Positions 1 to 6,796 are shown, counted from the first letter of the stretch. The stretch is DNA of 7,444 nt from JAAAPF01 sp046541805 (GCA_046541805.1 JBKHCM010000143.1:1-7444); one strand, 5' to 3'. Program-made: numbers and translations. Notes: generated from the letters alone by a model not told the origin.

Positions 1-622
1 CCGCTTCGACGGGCCCGCCCCGGCGCCGCGCTTCGCGCAGGATTGGTTCACCGGCCTCGACGCCGCCGCGCTCTACACCCTCGTCCGCGACCGCCGGCCG
101 CGGCGCGTGGTCGAGATCGGCTCGGGCCACTCGACCCGGATCACCGCGCGTGCCATCGCCGACGGCGGCCTCGCCACCGAGCTGATCGCCGTCGATCCGG
201 CCCCGCGCGCCGCGCTCGCCGGCCTGCCGGTGGCCTGGCGGCGCGCGCCGGTGCAGGCGATCGACCCGACGCTGGTCGATGGCCTGGCGGCGGACGACAT
301 CCTCTTCATCGACTCCAGCCACGTGCTCGTCGACGGCAGCGACGTCGCCTGCGTCTTCACCGAGCTGTTGCCGCGGCTGCGCGCCGGCGTGCTCTTGCAC
401 GTCCACGACGTCTTCCTGCCCGATCCCTACCCCGCGGCCTGGGCCTGGCGCGGCTACAACGAGCAAGCGGCGGTGGCGGGCCTGTTGACCGGCGGCTTCG
501 CGCTCGTCTTCGCGAGCCGGTGGGTCCGCCACCACGCCGTGGACCTTTTGGGGCCGGTCGCGCGCGATCTGCCCCGGCCGGCGGGCGCGCTCGAGACCAG
601 CCTCTGGCTCAGGCGGCGCTGA
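1..622 (+). CDS. Class I SAM-dependent methyltransferase, 5'-truncated by window edge
   Basis: The reading frame is already open at base 2 and runs 206 residues to a TGA at 620-622, so the N-terminus lies outside the window. Numbering from the first visible residue, motif I is VVEIGSGHST (36-45), the glycine-rich SAM loop. The acidic end of strand 2 is IAVDP (D65). A conserved FIDSSH follows at 102-107, then LLHVHDVFLPDPYP at 131-144 and RGYNEQ at 150-155. This order is what I know from the Methyltransf_24 type of small-molecule or sugar methyltransferases, cytoplasmic enzymes that move a methyl group from SAM to an acceptor. The acceptor cannot be read from the sequence. An ATG at 107 would begin inside motif I and cut it in half, so it is not the true start. 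The gene converges on the minus-strand operon and its last 14 bases overlap the ceramidase gene. It is therefore a separate transcription unit, and a shared role is not implied. Confidence 0.85.
   Translation, partial: RFDGPAPAPRFAQDWFTGLDAAALYTLVRDRRPRRVVEIGSGHSTRITARAIADGGLATELIAVDPAPRAALAGLPVAWRRAPVQAIDPTLVDGLAADDILFIDSSHVLVDGSDVACVFTELLPRLRAGVLLHVHDVFLPDPYPAAWAWRGYNEQAAVAGLLTGGFALVFASRWVRHHAVDLLGPVARDLPRPAGALETSLWLRRR
609..622. other. 14-base convergent overlap of two coding regions
   Basis: The methyltransferase stop (620-622, + strand) lies inside the ceramidase coding end, and the ceramidase stop (611-609, - strand) lies inside the methyltransferase coding end. There is no spacer and no U-tracted hairpin between the two transcription units. 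Each mRNA should therefore run into the antisense of the other gene unless termination is Rho-dependent. The overlap is read directly; the termination consequence is inferred. Confidence 0.9.
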
Positions 623-1286
623 CCGCCGGCCGGCCGTGGCGGGCGAGGCTCACGATCAGCCAGCCGAGGAGCACACCGTTCAGCAGGTGCCAGAGGAAGT
701 GCGTGCCGAGCGGGAAAACCGGACAGAGCGGCATGTCGAGCGTGCGGAAGGTGAGCGAGAGCGCGAACAGCCCGGCCGCGGCGAGCAGCGGTACCCCGAG
801 GGCGTGGTGGCGCGCGCGCAGCCAGCCGCCGCAGACGACGAGCGCCGCGAGCGCCGGCAGATAGCCCTCGGAGCCGCCGAGCGCGTCGCCCACCGCGGTG
901 CCGACGCCCGCCTCCACCGCCGTGCTCACCGGCAAAAACGCGACGGTGAGCGCGAGCGCCGCCCACCACGGCAGGGCGAAGCCGCGGCGCAGCACCAGCG
1001 CCAGATAGCTCAAGATGAAGAGCGTGATCGGCAGCACGTCGGCCATGGCCGCCCACACCGTGGCCACGGTGTGGAAGAGAAACGAGCCGATGCCGACCGC
1101 GGTGACGACGACGACGAGCCAGGCGATGGCCAGATCGTCGCCGCCGCGGCGGGTGAAGAGACGCCAGCCGACGCCGGCGGCGACGATGAAGGCGAGATTG
1201 GTCACGGCGTTGACCGGCTCGGCCCAAAAGCCCGGGCCGAGCCGCTCGCAATAGGCGTTGAGCTGGCGGGTCCAGTCCAAGTCCAA
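609..1286 (-). CDS. Alkaline ceramidase-like (CREST superfamily) integral membrane hydrolase
   Basis: This 225-residue protein is rich in hydrophobic segments (roughly 27-43, 52-72, 80-98, 105-121, 142-155, 163-179 and 197-214), consistent with the seven helices of the ceramidase family. Eukaryotic members hydrolyse the amide bond of ceramide to sphingoid base and fatty acid. The family's metal-site pattern is visible: S68 and H72 in GSFLFH, D83 eleven residues later, and H196/H200 in THFLWHLLNG. The spacing (S-x3-H, then D at +11, and HxxxH near the C-terminus) matches human ACER3. Y12, E14, W21 and E23 near the N-terminus resemble its calcium-binding stretch. The start is TTG at 1286, preceded by GAGG (1291-1294) that overlaps the stop of the preceding gene. 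A second in-frame TTG at 1280 has more usual spacing (10 nt). Only 6 bases separate it from the substrate-binding protein gene, so it is probably co-transcribed and coupled. Family assignment is firm; ceramide as the substrate is inference. Confidence 0.87.
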   Translation of the reverse strand: MDLDWTRQLNAYCERLGPGFWAEPVNAVTNLAFIVAAGVGWRLFTRRGGDDLAIAWLVVVVTAVGIGSFLFHTVATVWAAMADVLPITLFILSYLALVLRRGFALPWWAALALTVAFLPVSTAVEAGVGTAVGDALGGSEGYLPALAALVVCGGWLRARHHALGVPLLAAAGLFALSLTFRTLDMPLCPVFPLGTHFLWHLLNGVLLGWLIVSLARHGRPAVSAA

Positions 1287-1290
1287 AGCG

Positions 1291-1294
1291 CCTC
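1291..1294 (-). promoter_or_regulatory. Ribosome binding site for the ceramidase gene, overlapping the upstream stop
   Basis: On the minus strand the substrate-binding protein stop reads TGAGG, so the GAGG ribosome site uses two bases of the TGA. It sits 4 bases before TTG 1286 and 10 bases before the in-frame TTG at 1280. The second spacing is nearer to the usual optimum, so translation may begin two codons later than annotated. The arrangement favours re-initiation by ribosomes that have just finished the upstream gene. Confidence 0.45.
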
Positions 1295-3119
1295 AGCCGC
1301 CGTCGCGCCACCAGAAGGTGTCGGGATGGTAGATCCCGAAATGCGCGCCCGGATCCCAGTTGTAGACCGCTTCTTCGGGCACGTTGACCAGATCCGGCTG
1401 GATCGCCACCGGCTGGCGCACGCCCGAGACGATGCCGAGGGTGTAGACGCCCTCGCTCCAGATCTCGAGCATCTCGTTCCAGATGGCGCGGCGCTCCGCC
1501 GTCTCGGCGGTGCGACGCCAGTCCGCGAACAGCGTGAACAGCTGTCCCGGTCCGTCCATGTCGATCGGCGAGCCGGCCTCGCCTTTGGTCTCGTAGTGCT
1601 GGCCCCATTTCGGCCACTGGTAGTGGATCTGGCTCGTGGGGGCGTAGGCCTCGGGGCTCATCTCCGCGGACGGCAAGCCGTTCTCGATCCCCTTGGCGAT
1701 CGTCATCAGCGCGTCACCGGCGAAGATGCGGTTCCTGAGCACCTCGCGCTGCGATGGTTTGGTCAAGAGCTTGACCCCGAGCGTGCGCCACTGGTCGGCG
1801 ACGAGCTCGAGCACGTCGGCGTCCTCGCTGTCCTCGCCCGCGGTCTCGACGATGATCTCCATCGGCCGGCCGTCGGGCAGCCGCCGGATGCCGTCGTCGC
1901 GGCGCTCGTCGAGGCCGGCCTCGTCGAGCAGCGCGTTGGCGCGCTCGGGATCGTGCTCGGTGAAGGCCCGGCCGATCTCGTCGCTCCAGAGCGGGCTCTC
2001 GGGTAGGAGCGAGTTGTTGGCCGGATCGGCGATGCCGAAATAGAGGAAATTCGAGATCGCCTCGCGGTCGATGCCGAGCGACAGCGCCCGGCGAACCCGC
2101 CGGTCGCGGAAGACCTCGCGCCAGACCGGATCGGCGGCGTTGAGGTTGGGGTAGAGCGTCAGATGCGCCGCCGACGCCGTCTTCCAGAGCAGCGTGCGCA
2201 GCCCGGAGCGCTCTTCGGCCTGCTTGAGGAAGGTGACGTCGGAGAAGTTGAGCCCGCGCGCCTGCAAATCGGTCTCGCCGCCGCCGGTCTTCACCGGGAT
2301 CAGGGAGGATTCGACGATCTGATAGACCACGCGGTCGACATAGGGAAGCTGGGTGCCCGCGGGGTCGACGCGGTGAAAGTGCGGGTTGCGCTCGGTGACC
2401 ACCCGCTGCGCCGGCGGTGGCGTCACCAGGCGCCAGGGCTGCAGCGTCGGCAGGTCCGGATCGGTGGCGTCGTACGCGTCGCTGTGCCGGCCGAACAGCT
2501 GCGCCCAGTCGCGGGCGTCTTCGGCTTCCACCTTCGCCGCGAGCGCTTCGGGCTCGGCGTAGTCTTCGTGGAGCGGCTTGAGGTAGTGCGCCGGCAGCGC
2601 GACCTTCAACGGCGCCGCGGCGGCGAGTGCCGGCAAGAAGAACGGGTTCGGCTTGGACCAAGTGTAGCGGACCGTCCGCTCGTCGAGGACCTCGAATTCG
2701 GGCAACTCGCCGTCGACGACCATCTGGATGGGCGGTCCGGTCGGCCTGAGCTTCGGGTTCTGCGCCACGTCCTCCCAGAAGAAGCGGAAGTCCTCGGCGG
2801 TGAAGGGGGCGCCGTCGGACCACTTGTGGCCCTCGCGCAGGTGGAAGGTGAAGCGGCGGCCCTCCTCGACCTCGACCTCCTTGAGGATGTCGGGGACCAG
2901 TTCGAAGTCGCGGTCGTAGCCGACGAGGCGCGCATAGCCGTAGACGACGAAGAGCTTGGCGTCCTTGGCGCGGCGGATCAGCGTGCGGATCTCGCCGCCG
3001 CGCTCGCCGAGCTCCGGGATGTTCTCGAGCACCCGCGGCTCCGCCGGAGGTTCGGCGGCGGCGGGAACGACGAGCGTCAGCCCGGCGAGGGCGGCACCGA
3101 CGAGCTTAAGAGGCCGCAA
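1293..3119 (-). CDS. Periplasmic ABC transporter substrate-binding protein, family 5 (SBP_bac_5)
   Basis: This 608-residue protein is the periplasmic receptor of a peptide/opine/nickel-class ABC importer. Residues 1-22 are a Sec signal: basic R2/K5, hydrophobic core V7-V18 and a PAAA end, with cleavage likely after A22. There is no lipobox cysteine, so it should be soluble. The mature protein shows the family pattern FTFHLREGHKWSDGAPFTAEDF (residues 90-111, key residues W100, S101, D102 and G103), then RDRRVRRALSLGIDREAI (338-355) and the DPERANALLDEAGL stretch (390-403). Its length is typical of the larger members such as YejA (about 600 aa). The start is TTG at 3119 with a strong GGAGG six bases upstream. 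Translation would begin inside the last codons of the ATPase gene (14-base overlap), which suggests coupling. The ligand cannot be deduced. Placing the receptor after the ATPase rather than at the head of the operon is unusual. Confidence 0.93.
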   Translation of the reverse strand: MRPLKLVGAALAGLTLVVPAAAEPPAEPRVLENIPELGERGGEIRTLIRRAKDAKLFVVYGYARLVGYDRDFELVPDILKEVEVEEGRRFTFHLREGHKWSDGAPFTAEDFRFFWEDVAQNPKLRPTGPPIQMVVDGELPEFEVLDERTVRYTWSKPNPFFLPALAAAAPLKVALPAHYLKPLHEDYAEPEALAAKVEAEDARDWAQLFGRHSDAYDATDPDLPTLQPWRLVTPPPAQRVVTERNPHFHRVDPAGTQLPYVDRVVYQIVESSLIPVKTGGGETDLQARGLNFSDVTFLKQAEERSGLRTLLWKTASAAHLTLYPNLNAADPVWREVFRDRRVRRALSLGIDREAISNFLYFGIADPANNSLLPESPLWSDEIGRAFTEHDPERANALLDEAGLDERRDDGIRRLPDGRPMEIIVETAGEDSEDADVLELVADQWRTLGVKLLTKPSQREVLRNRIFAGDALMTIAKGIENGLPSAEMSPEAYAPTSQIHYQWPKWGQHYETKGEAGSPIDMDGPGQLFTLFADWRRTAETAERRAIWNEMLEIWSEGVYTLGIVSGVRQPVAIQPDLVNVPEEAVYNWDPGAHFGIYHPDTFWWRDGG

Positions 3120-4992
3120 GGAGATCCTCCCCAGAGGTCGTTCCGTGGCGGACTTGGTGTCCGTTGCCGAGGTCGATCATCCGACCGTCGTCTCCCGACG
3201 GCAAGGTGAAGGGTCGCGCCCATTCTGCCGGCGCCGTTGTGACAGCGTCGCGAAAACGGGCGAGATCGAGCTTGCGGTCCGGGTCCGGCTCCGGCACCGC
3301 CGCCAACAGCGCCCGGGTGTAGGGGTGCTGCGGGGCGCGGAACAGGCGGTCGGTGGGCGCCAGCTCGACGATGCGGCCCTGGCACATCACCGCGATCCGA
3401 TCGGCGATGTAGCGCACGACGGCGAGGTTGTGGGCGATGAACAGGTAGGTCAGCCCCAACGGGCCCTGCAGATCCTTCAAGAGGTTGAGGATCTGCGCCT
3501 GCACCGAGACGTCGAGGGCGGAGACCGGCTCGTCGCAGATCAACAGCTCCGGGTGCAGGGCGAGGGCGCGGGCGATGCCGACGCGCTGCCGCTGGCCGCC
3601 GGAGAAGCTGTGCGGGTAGCGCCGGAGCGCGCGGACGTCGAGGCCCACCGCCTGGGCCAGCACCCGCACCCGGTGCAGCCGCTCGCGCGCATCGCCCACC
3701 CCGTGGATCATCAAGGGCTCGGCGATGAGGTCGGCCACCGTCATCCGCGGGTTCAACGACGCGAACGGGTCCTGGAAGATGTACTGAACGCGGGTGCGAA
3801 AGCGCTCCAGCGCGCGACCCTCGAGGCCGAGCACGTCGATGTTCTCGCCGGCCGCGTCGAAGCGGACCGCGCCGGTGTCGACGTCGACCGCGCGCATGAT
3901 CGCCTTGGCCAGCGTGGTCTTGCCCGAGCCGCTCTCGCCGACGACCGCGAAGCTCTCGCCGCGGCGGATGGTGAAGCCGACGTCGGCGAGGGCGCGCACG
4001 CCCGTGCCGGTGCCGCCGCGGCGGGTGGCGAAGGTCTTCGACAGCCGCTCGCAGCTGAGCAGCGGCCCGCGCACCTGGCCGTGTGGCTGATCGCGCGCGA
4101 GCTCGGCCAGGTCCCGGGCGGTGACGCGGACCTCGCGCAACGGCGTCAGCCGCTGGTCGGCTGCCATCTCGAGCCGCGGCACCGCGTGCATCAGCGCCTT
4201 GAGATAGGGGTGCTCCGGCGCGGTCAAAAGCGCGCGCGCCGGCCCCGCCTCCATCACCCGGCCGCGGTACATCACCACGATCTCGTCGGCGAGGTTGGCG
4301 ACGACGCCGAGGTCGTGGGTGATGAAGAGGATCGCCATGTCGAATTCGGCCTGCAGGCGCTGCATCAGCTCGAGGATCTGCGCCTGGATGGTGACGTCGA
4401 GCGCGGTCGTCGGCTCGTCGGCGATGAGGAGCGCCGGCTCGCAGATCAGCGCCATCGCGATCATCGCGCGCTGGCGCAGCCCGCCCGAGAGCTCGAAGGG
4501 GTAGAAGTCGAAGGCGGCCGCCGGCTCGGGAAAGCCGACGCGCTCCAGCATGTCGACGACGCGCCCGCGCACCTCGCGCTTGCGCACCGGCACGTGCAGG
4601 CGCAGCGCCTCGCCGATCTGATCGCCGATGGTGTGCACCGGCGACAGCGAGCTCATCGGCTCTTGGAAGATCATCGAGATCCGCCCGCCGCGGATCGCCC
4701 GGCGCACGCGATGGTTCTGCGGATAGGCGGCGAGATCGACGACGGCGTCGCCCTCGGCGGGATCGGCGAAGAGGAGGCGACCGCGCTCGAGCCGCGCCGT
4801 CTTCGGCAGGATGCCGAGGATCGCCTGGGAGAGCACGGTCTTGCCCGAGCCGCTCTCGCCGACGACGGCGAGCGTGCGCCCGGCGGTGACATCGAAGCCG
4901 ACGCCGCGAACCGCCTCCACCGCGCCCTCCTCGGCGCGGAACGTCACGTGCACGTCCTCAACCCGCAGCAAAGGCGGCGGCGTGAACCTCAT
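3106..4992 (-). CDS. Fused dual-domain ABC transporter ATPase, oligopeptide/YejF type
   Basis: This 628-residue cytoplasmic protein carries two complete nucleotide-binding domains in tandem, replacing the usual DppD/DppF or OppD/OppF pair, as in YejF and GsiA. Domain 1 (about 8-275) has Walker A GESGSGKT 45-52, Q-loop Q110, signature LSGGLRQR 168-175, Walker B ALLIADE 187-193 and H-loop H226. Domain 2 (about 312-570) has Walker A GESGSGKT 352-359, Q407, FSGGQRQR 463-470, Walker B LLICDE 483-488 and H521. Each ends with the oligopeptide-family C-terminal signature, HPYLKALMHAVP at 261 and HPYTRALLAAVP at 556. Both ATP sites look competent. It starts at ATG 4992, whose ATGA overlaps the stop of the deacetylase gene, with GAGGAG just upstream (4995-5000). 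It should power the importer whose receptor is encoded immediately downstream. No permease gene is present in the window. A tail of about 55 residues follows domain 2. Confidence 0.96.
   Translation of the reverse strand: MRFTPPPLLRVEDVHVTFRAEEGAVEAVRGVGFDVTAGRTLAVVGESGSGKTVLSQAILGILPKTARLERGRLLFADPAEGDAVVDLAAYPQNHRVRRAIRGGRISMIFQEPMSSLSPVHTIGDQIGEALRLHVPVRKREVRGRVVDMLERVGFPEPAAAFDFYPFELSGGLRQRAMIAMALICEPALLIADEPTTALDVTIQAQILELMQRLQAEFDMAILFITHDLGVVANLADEIVVMYRGRVMEAGPARALLTAPEHPYLKALMHAVPRLEMAADQRLTPLREVRVTARDLAELARDQPHGQVRGPLLSCERLSKTFATRRGGTGTGVRALADVGFTIRRGESFAVVGESGSGKTTLAKAIMRAVDVDTGAVRFDAAGENIDVLGLEGRALERFRTRVQYIFQDPFASLNPRMTVADLIAEPLMIHGVGDARERLHRVRVLAQAVGLDVRALRRYPHSFSGGQRQRVGIARALALHPELLICDEPVSALDVSVQAQILNLLKDLQGPLGLTYLFIAHNLAVVRYIADRIAVMCQGRIVELAPTDRLFRAPQHPYTRALLAAVPEPDPDRKLDLARFRDAVTTAPAEWARPFTLPSGDDGRMIDLGNGHQVRHGTTSGEDLLAAS
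3126..3130 (-). promoter_or_regulatory. Strong Shine-Dalgarno of the substrate-binding protein gene
   Basis: On the minus strand GGAGG is followed by six bases and then the TTG start at 3119. This near-perfect ribosome site decides the start codon despite it being TTG. It lies inside the last codons of the ATPase gene. The bases just after it (CTCC, 3120-3123) can pair with GGAG across a 3-base loop, so a weak local hairpin could partly mask the site. Confidence 0.75.
3916..3945 (-). repeat. 30-base exact direct repeat, copy in ATPase domain 2
   Basis: This encodes VVGESGSGKT of the second Walker A. It is base-for-base identical, including all third positions, to 4837-4866 in the first domain. 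The two copies lie 921 bases apart in the same gene and orientation. Confidence 0.9.
4837..4866 (-). repeat. 30-base exact direct repeat, copy in ATPase domain 1
   Basis: This encodes VVGESGSGKT of the first Walker A and is identical to 3916-3945. Outside this block the two domains differ markedly, so the identity reflects protein constraint plus shared codon preference, or occasional internal gene conversion. Confidence 0.9.
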
Positions 4993-5672
4993 GGCTCCTC
5001 GAACAGCTCGCGGGCGCCCGCCCAGACGACGGACGCGTCATCATCGCCCAACGCCAACACCCGGTCGAGAGGCTCCCATCCCGGCTCGGAGATGACCAAA
5101 TGGTGCGTCAAAAGGCCCACCGGGCCGTGGCCGACCGCGGCGCGGGCGGCGGCGAGCTCGGCCTCGAGCTCGTCCACCTCCTTGGAGCGGGCGCCCTCGT
5201 GCCAGGCGATGGCGTCGACATGGACGTCGACCCGCTTGAGCGGCACCACGCCCGGCGGCCCCGGATCGCAGGAGAGCCCGACGAAGCCCAGCTCCGGCAG
5301 GCGGACGGCGACGTCGGTGGCGATGTTGTTCCAGGGCGGCGCCAGCGCCGGCACGAACTGCTCACCGAAGGCGTCCTCGAGCCGGCGGCGCCCGGCCACG
5401 AGCCACGCGGCCAGCCGGCCGCGATCGACGGTGCCGCCGAGCTCGATCTTCTTGTCCTCGGGCCCGCCCCAGTCGGTGTGGGCGACGCCGTGCTGGATCA
5501 CCGTCGCCCAGGGCGAGGCCCGGAGCCGGGCGACCGTCGCCGGCTCCAGCCAGTCGGGCACGACCGCGACGGCGAGCGGGCGCGCGTGGCGCGCCGCCAG
5601 CGCCAGCAGCCGCTCGAGCTTGGCGTCGTCGCGCCCGGCGTCGTCGTCGCGCCACCAATAGGTCAGCGTCAT
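4989..5672 (-). CDS. Small polysaccharide deacetylase-like (NodB fold, CE4-type) protein
   Basis: This 227-residue protein has recognisable CE4 landmarks. A WRDDDAG stretch (7-13) stands where NodB proteins have their catalytic and metal aspartates. HGVAH (61-65) gives the HxxxH metal ligands. APPWNNI (111-117) occupies the place of the arginine/proline motif, and LLTHH (187-191) that of the late histidine motif. CE4 enzymes remove N- or O-acetyl groups from sugar polymers or glycoconjugates. There is no signal peptide, so this one should act in the cytoplasm, perhaps on an intermediate rather than an exported polymer. The start is ATG at 5672: a GGGAGGG (5679-5685) lies six bases upstream, and the ATGA overlaps the glycosyltransferase stop. 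The frame stays open far upstream, but that part runs through two other genes and has no family features. The motifs are divergent from classic chitin deacetylases, so activity is inferred. Confidence 0.82.
   Translation of the reverse strand: MTLTYWWRDDDAGRDDAKLERLLALAARHARPLAVAVVPDWLEPATVARLRASPWATVIQHGVAHTDWGGPEDKKIELGGTVDRGRLAAWLVAGRRRLEDAFGEQFVPALAPPWNNIATDVAVRLPELGFVGLSCDPGPPGVVPLKRVDVHVDAIAWHEGARSKEVDELEAELAAARAAVGHGPVGLLTHHLVISEPGWEPLDRVLALGDDDASVVWAGARELFEEP
4995..5000 (-). promoter_or_regulatory. Shine-Dalgarno of the ABC ATPase gene
   Basis: GAGGAG on the minus strand lies two bases before ATG 4992 (its GAGG part four bases before). The spacing is short, and the site sits within the last codons of the deacetylase gene. 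Together with the ATGA stop-start overlap this points to coupled translation. Confidence 0.55.
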
Positions 5673-6796
5673 CCGCGGCCCTCCCGCAGCCGCTCCAAGA
5701 GTTCGGCGCTGCGCCGGGCTCCCGCCACGTCGAGGGCGAAGGCGGGAAACGCCGCCGCCGCGCTGCGGCGGACCGCGTCGGCCAAGCGCGCGCCGTCGAG
5801 CTCGGTCTCCGAGATTAGCCGCGCCGCGCCGATCGACGCCACCGCCTCGGCCCGCCGCGTCTGCTCGGTCTCGTCGCCGCGGGCGAAGGGCACGAGCACC
5901 ATCGGGCGCTTCAAGGCCAGGGTCTCGGCGACGGTGTTGTAGCCGGCCTGCGACACCGAGACCCGGGCCGTCGCCACCAGCGCCGGCAGGTCGCCCACCG
6001 CGCGCACCAGCCGCACCCCCGCCGGCGCCCGCGCGGTGAGCGCCGCCCATTCGGGCTCGGGCAGCTCGCGGCCGCCGACGAGCGTCCAGGGCCCGCAGGC
6101 CCCGTCGAGCCGGGGCGCCGCGTCGAGGGCGGCCTCGAAGAGCGCGCGGCCGACGACGCCGCCGCCGGCCGAGACCACGACGCCCGCCCCGTCCCCCGCC
6201 GGCGCCGGCAGCTCGGGCGCGACGTAGCCGGTATAGCGCAGCCACGCCGCGATCCGCCGTGCGGCGGGGAAGGTGGCGTCGAGGGTGACCAGGCGCGGAT
6301 CGGCGTGCACCAGCACGCGGTCGAACCAGCGCGCGACCCGCGCCGCCACCTCCGCGGCGCGGCCGGGCTTGCGCTTGGCGACCAGCACGTCGCGCAGCGA
6401 CACCACGAGCCGCGGCCGGCGCGGCTGCGCCCGCCAGGCGTCCAAAAGCGGCGCCAGCTCGCGGGCGAAGGCCCGCCGACCGAAGGGGAACATCTCGACC
6501 AGGACGAGGTCGGGAGCCTCGCCGGCGAGCGCCGCCAAGACCGCGCGCCGCCGCGCCCACAAGGCCTCGCCGAGCGGCTCTCCCCCGGCGTCGACGAGCC
6601 CGGTGAAGTCGGCGTCGGCGGCGCGGATCGCCGGCAGGTCGATCCGGCGCCAGCCCCGAGGCGTCGTCGCCGGCGCCGGCCCACCGTTGGCGACGGTGAC
6701 GTCGTGGCCGCGGTCGGCGAGCGCGTCGGCGAGCCGCGCCGCCCGCTGCAGATGCCCGGTGCCGAGCAGATGCTGGCTCCAGATCAGCACGCGCAC
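5669..6796 (-). CDS. GT-B glycosyltransferase, COG4671-like (MurG/GT28 C-terminal type)
   Basis: This 375-residue protein has the two-Rossmann architecture of GT-B enzymes. The N-terminal half opens with a strand followed by GTGHLQRAARLADAL (12-26), the MurG-like GTGH loop with H15. It also contains EMFPFGRRAF (101-110), a stretch I associate with the COG4671 'predicted glycosyltransferase' group. The C-terminal half carries a glycine-rich loop SAGGGVVG (209-216) and a nucleotide-sugar site, SVSQAGYNTVAETLALKRP (280-298, E291), followed by PFARGDETEQTRRAE (303-317). It should transfer a sugar from a nucleotide donor to an unknown acceptor; no membrane helix is evident. The start is GTG at 6796, which overlaps the phosphatase gene by 13 bases. 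A second in-frame GTG two codons later (6790) is equally possible, and neither has a strong ribosome site. The stop forms an ATGA with the deacetylase start. Family is well supported; donor and acceptor are unknown. Confidence 0.86.
   Translation of the reverse strand: MRVLIWSQHLLGTGHLQRAARLADALADRGHDVTVANGGPAPATTPRGWRRIDLPAIRAADADFTGLVDAGGEPLGEALWARRRAVLAALAGEAPDLVLVEMFPFGRRAFARELAPLLDAWRAQPRRPRLVVSLRDVLVAKRKPGRAAEVAARVARWFDRVLVHADPRLVTLDATFPAARRIAAWLRYTGYVAPELPAPAGDGAGVVVSAGGGVVGRALFEAALDAAPRLDGACGPWTLVGGRELPEPEWAALTARAPAGVRLVRAVGDLPALVATARVSVSQAGYNTVAETLALKRPMVLVPFARGDETEQTRRAEAVASIGAARLISETELDGARLADAVRRSAAAAFPAFALDVAGARRSAELLERLREGRG
5679..5685 (-). promoter_or_regulatory. Shine-Dalgarno of the deacetylase gene
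   Basis: GGGAGGG on the minus strand ends six bases before ATG 5672, inside the glycosyltransferase's final codons. It is the best ribosome site on this boundary and fixes the short 227-residue start against a much longer open frame. Confidence 0.75.

Noticed and set aside
623..642. Candidate terminator hairpin (CCGCC/GGCGG flanking GGCCGGCC) at the convergent junction
   Set aside because: The stem is only five pairs around a palindrome, lies within coding sequence and has no T-run on either strand, so it is probably a GC-content coincidence.
43..864. A 273-codon + strand frame across the methyltransferase end
   Set aside because: It is in the wrong frame relative to the methyltransferase motifs; the translation is Arg/Pro/Ala-rich with no family signal.
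1287..1292. Promoter or regulatory element between the receptor and ceramidase genes
   Set aside because: The only gap in the window is six bases, enough for part of a ribosome site but not a promoter. No other gap exists to hold one.
454..1617. A 387-codon minus-strand frame over the ceramidase and receptor ends
   Set aside because: It is out of frame with two genes that have clear motifs, and its own translation is Arg/Ala/Gly-rich filler.
636..2006. A 456-codon open frame on the + strand
   Set aside because: It is the mirror of the ceramidase and receptor genes. The translation is charged, repetitive and lacks recognisable domains.
2956..5661. A 901-codon open frame on the + strand
   Set aside because: It is antisense to the ATPase, receptor and deacetylase genes, whose domains are unmistakable. 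Its translation is low-complexity Arg/Ala/Glu/Asp-rich with no family motif. Long antisense frames are expected at this GC content.
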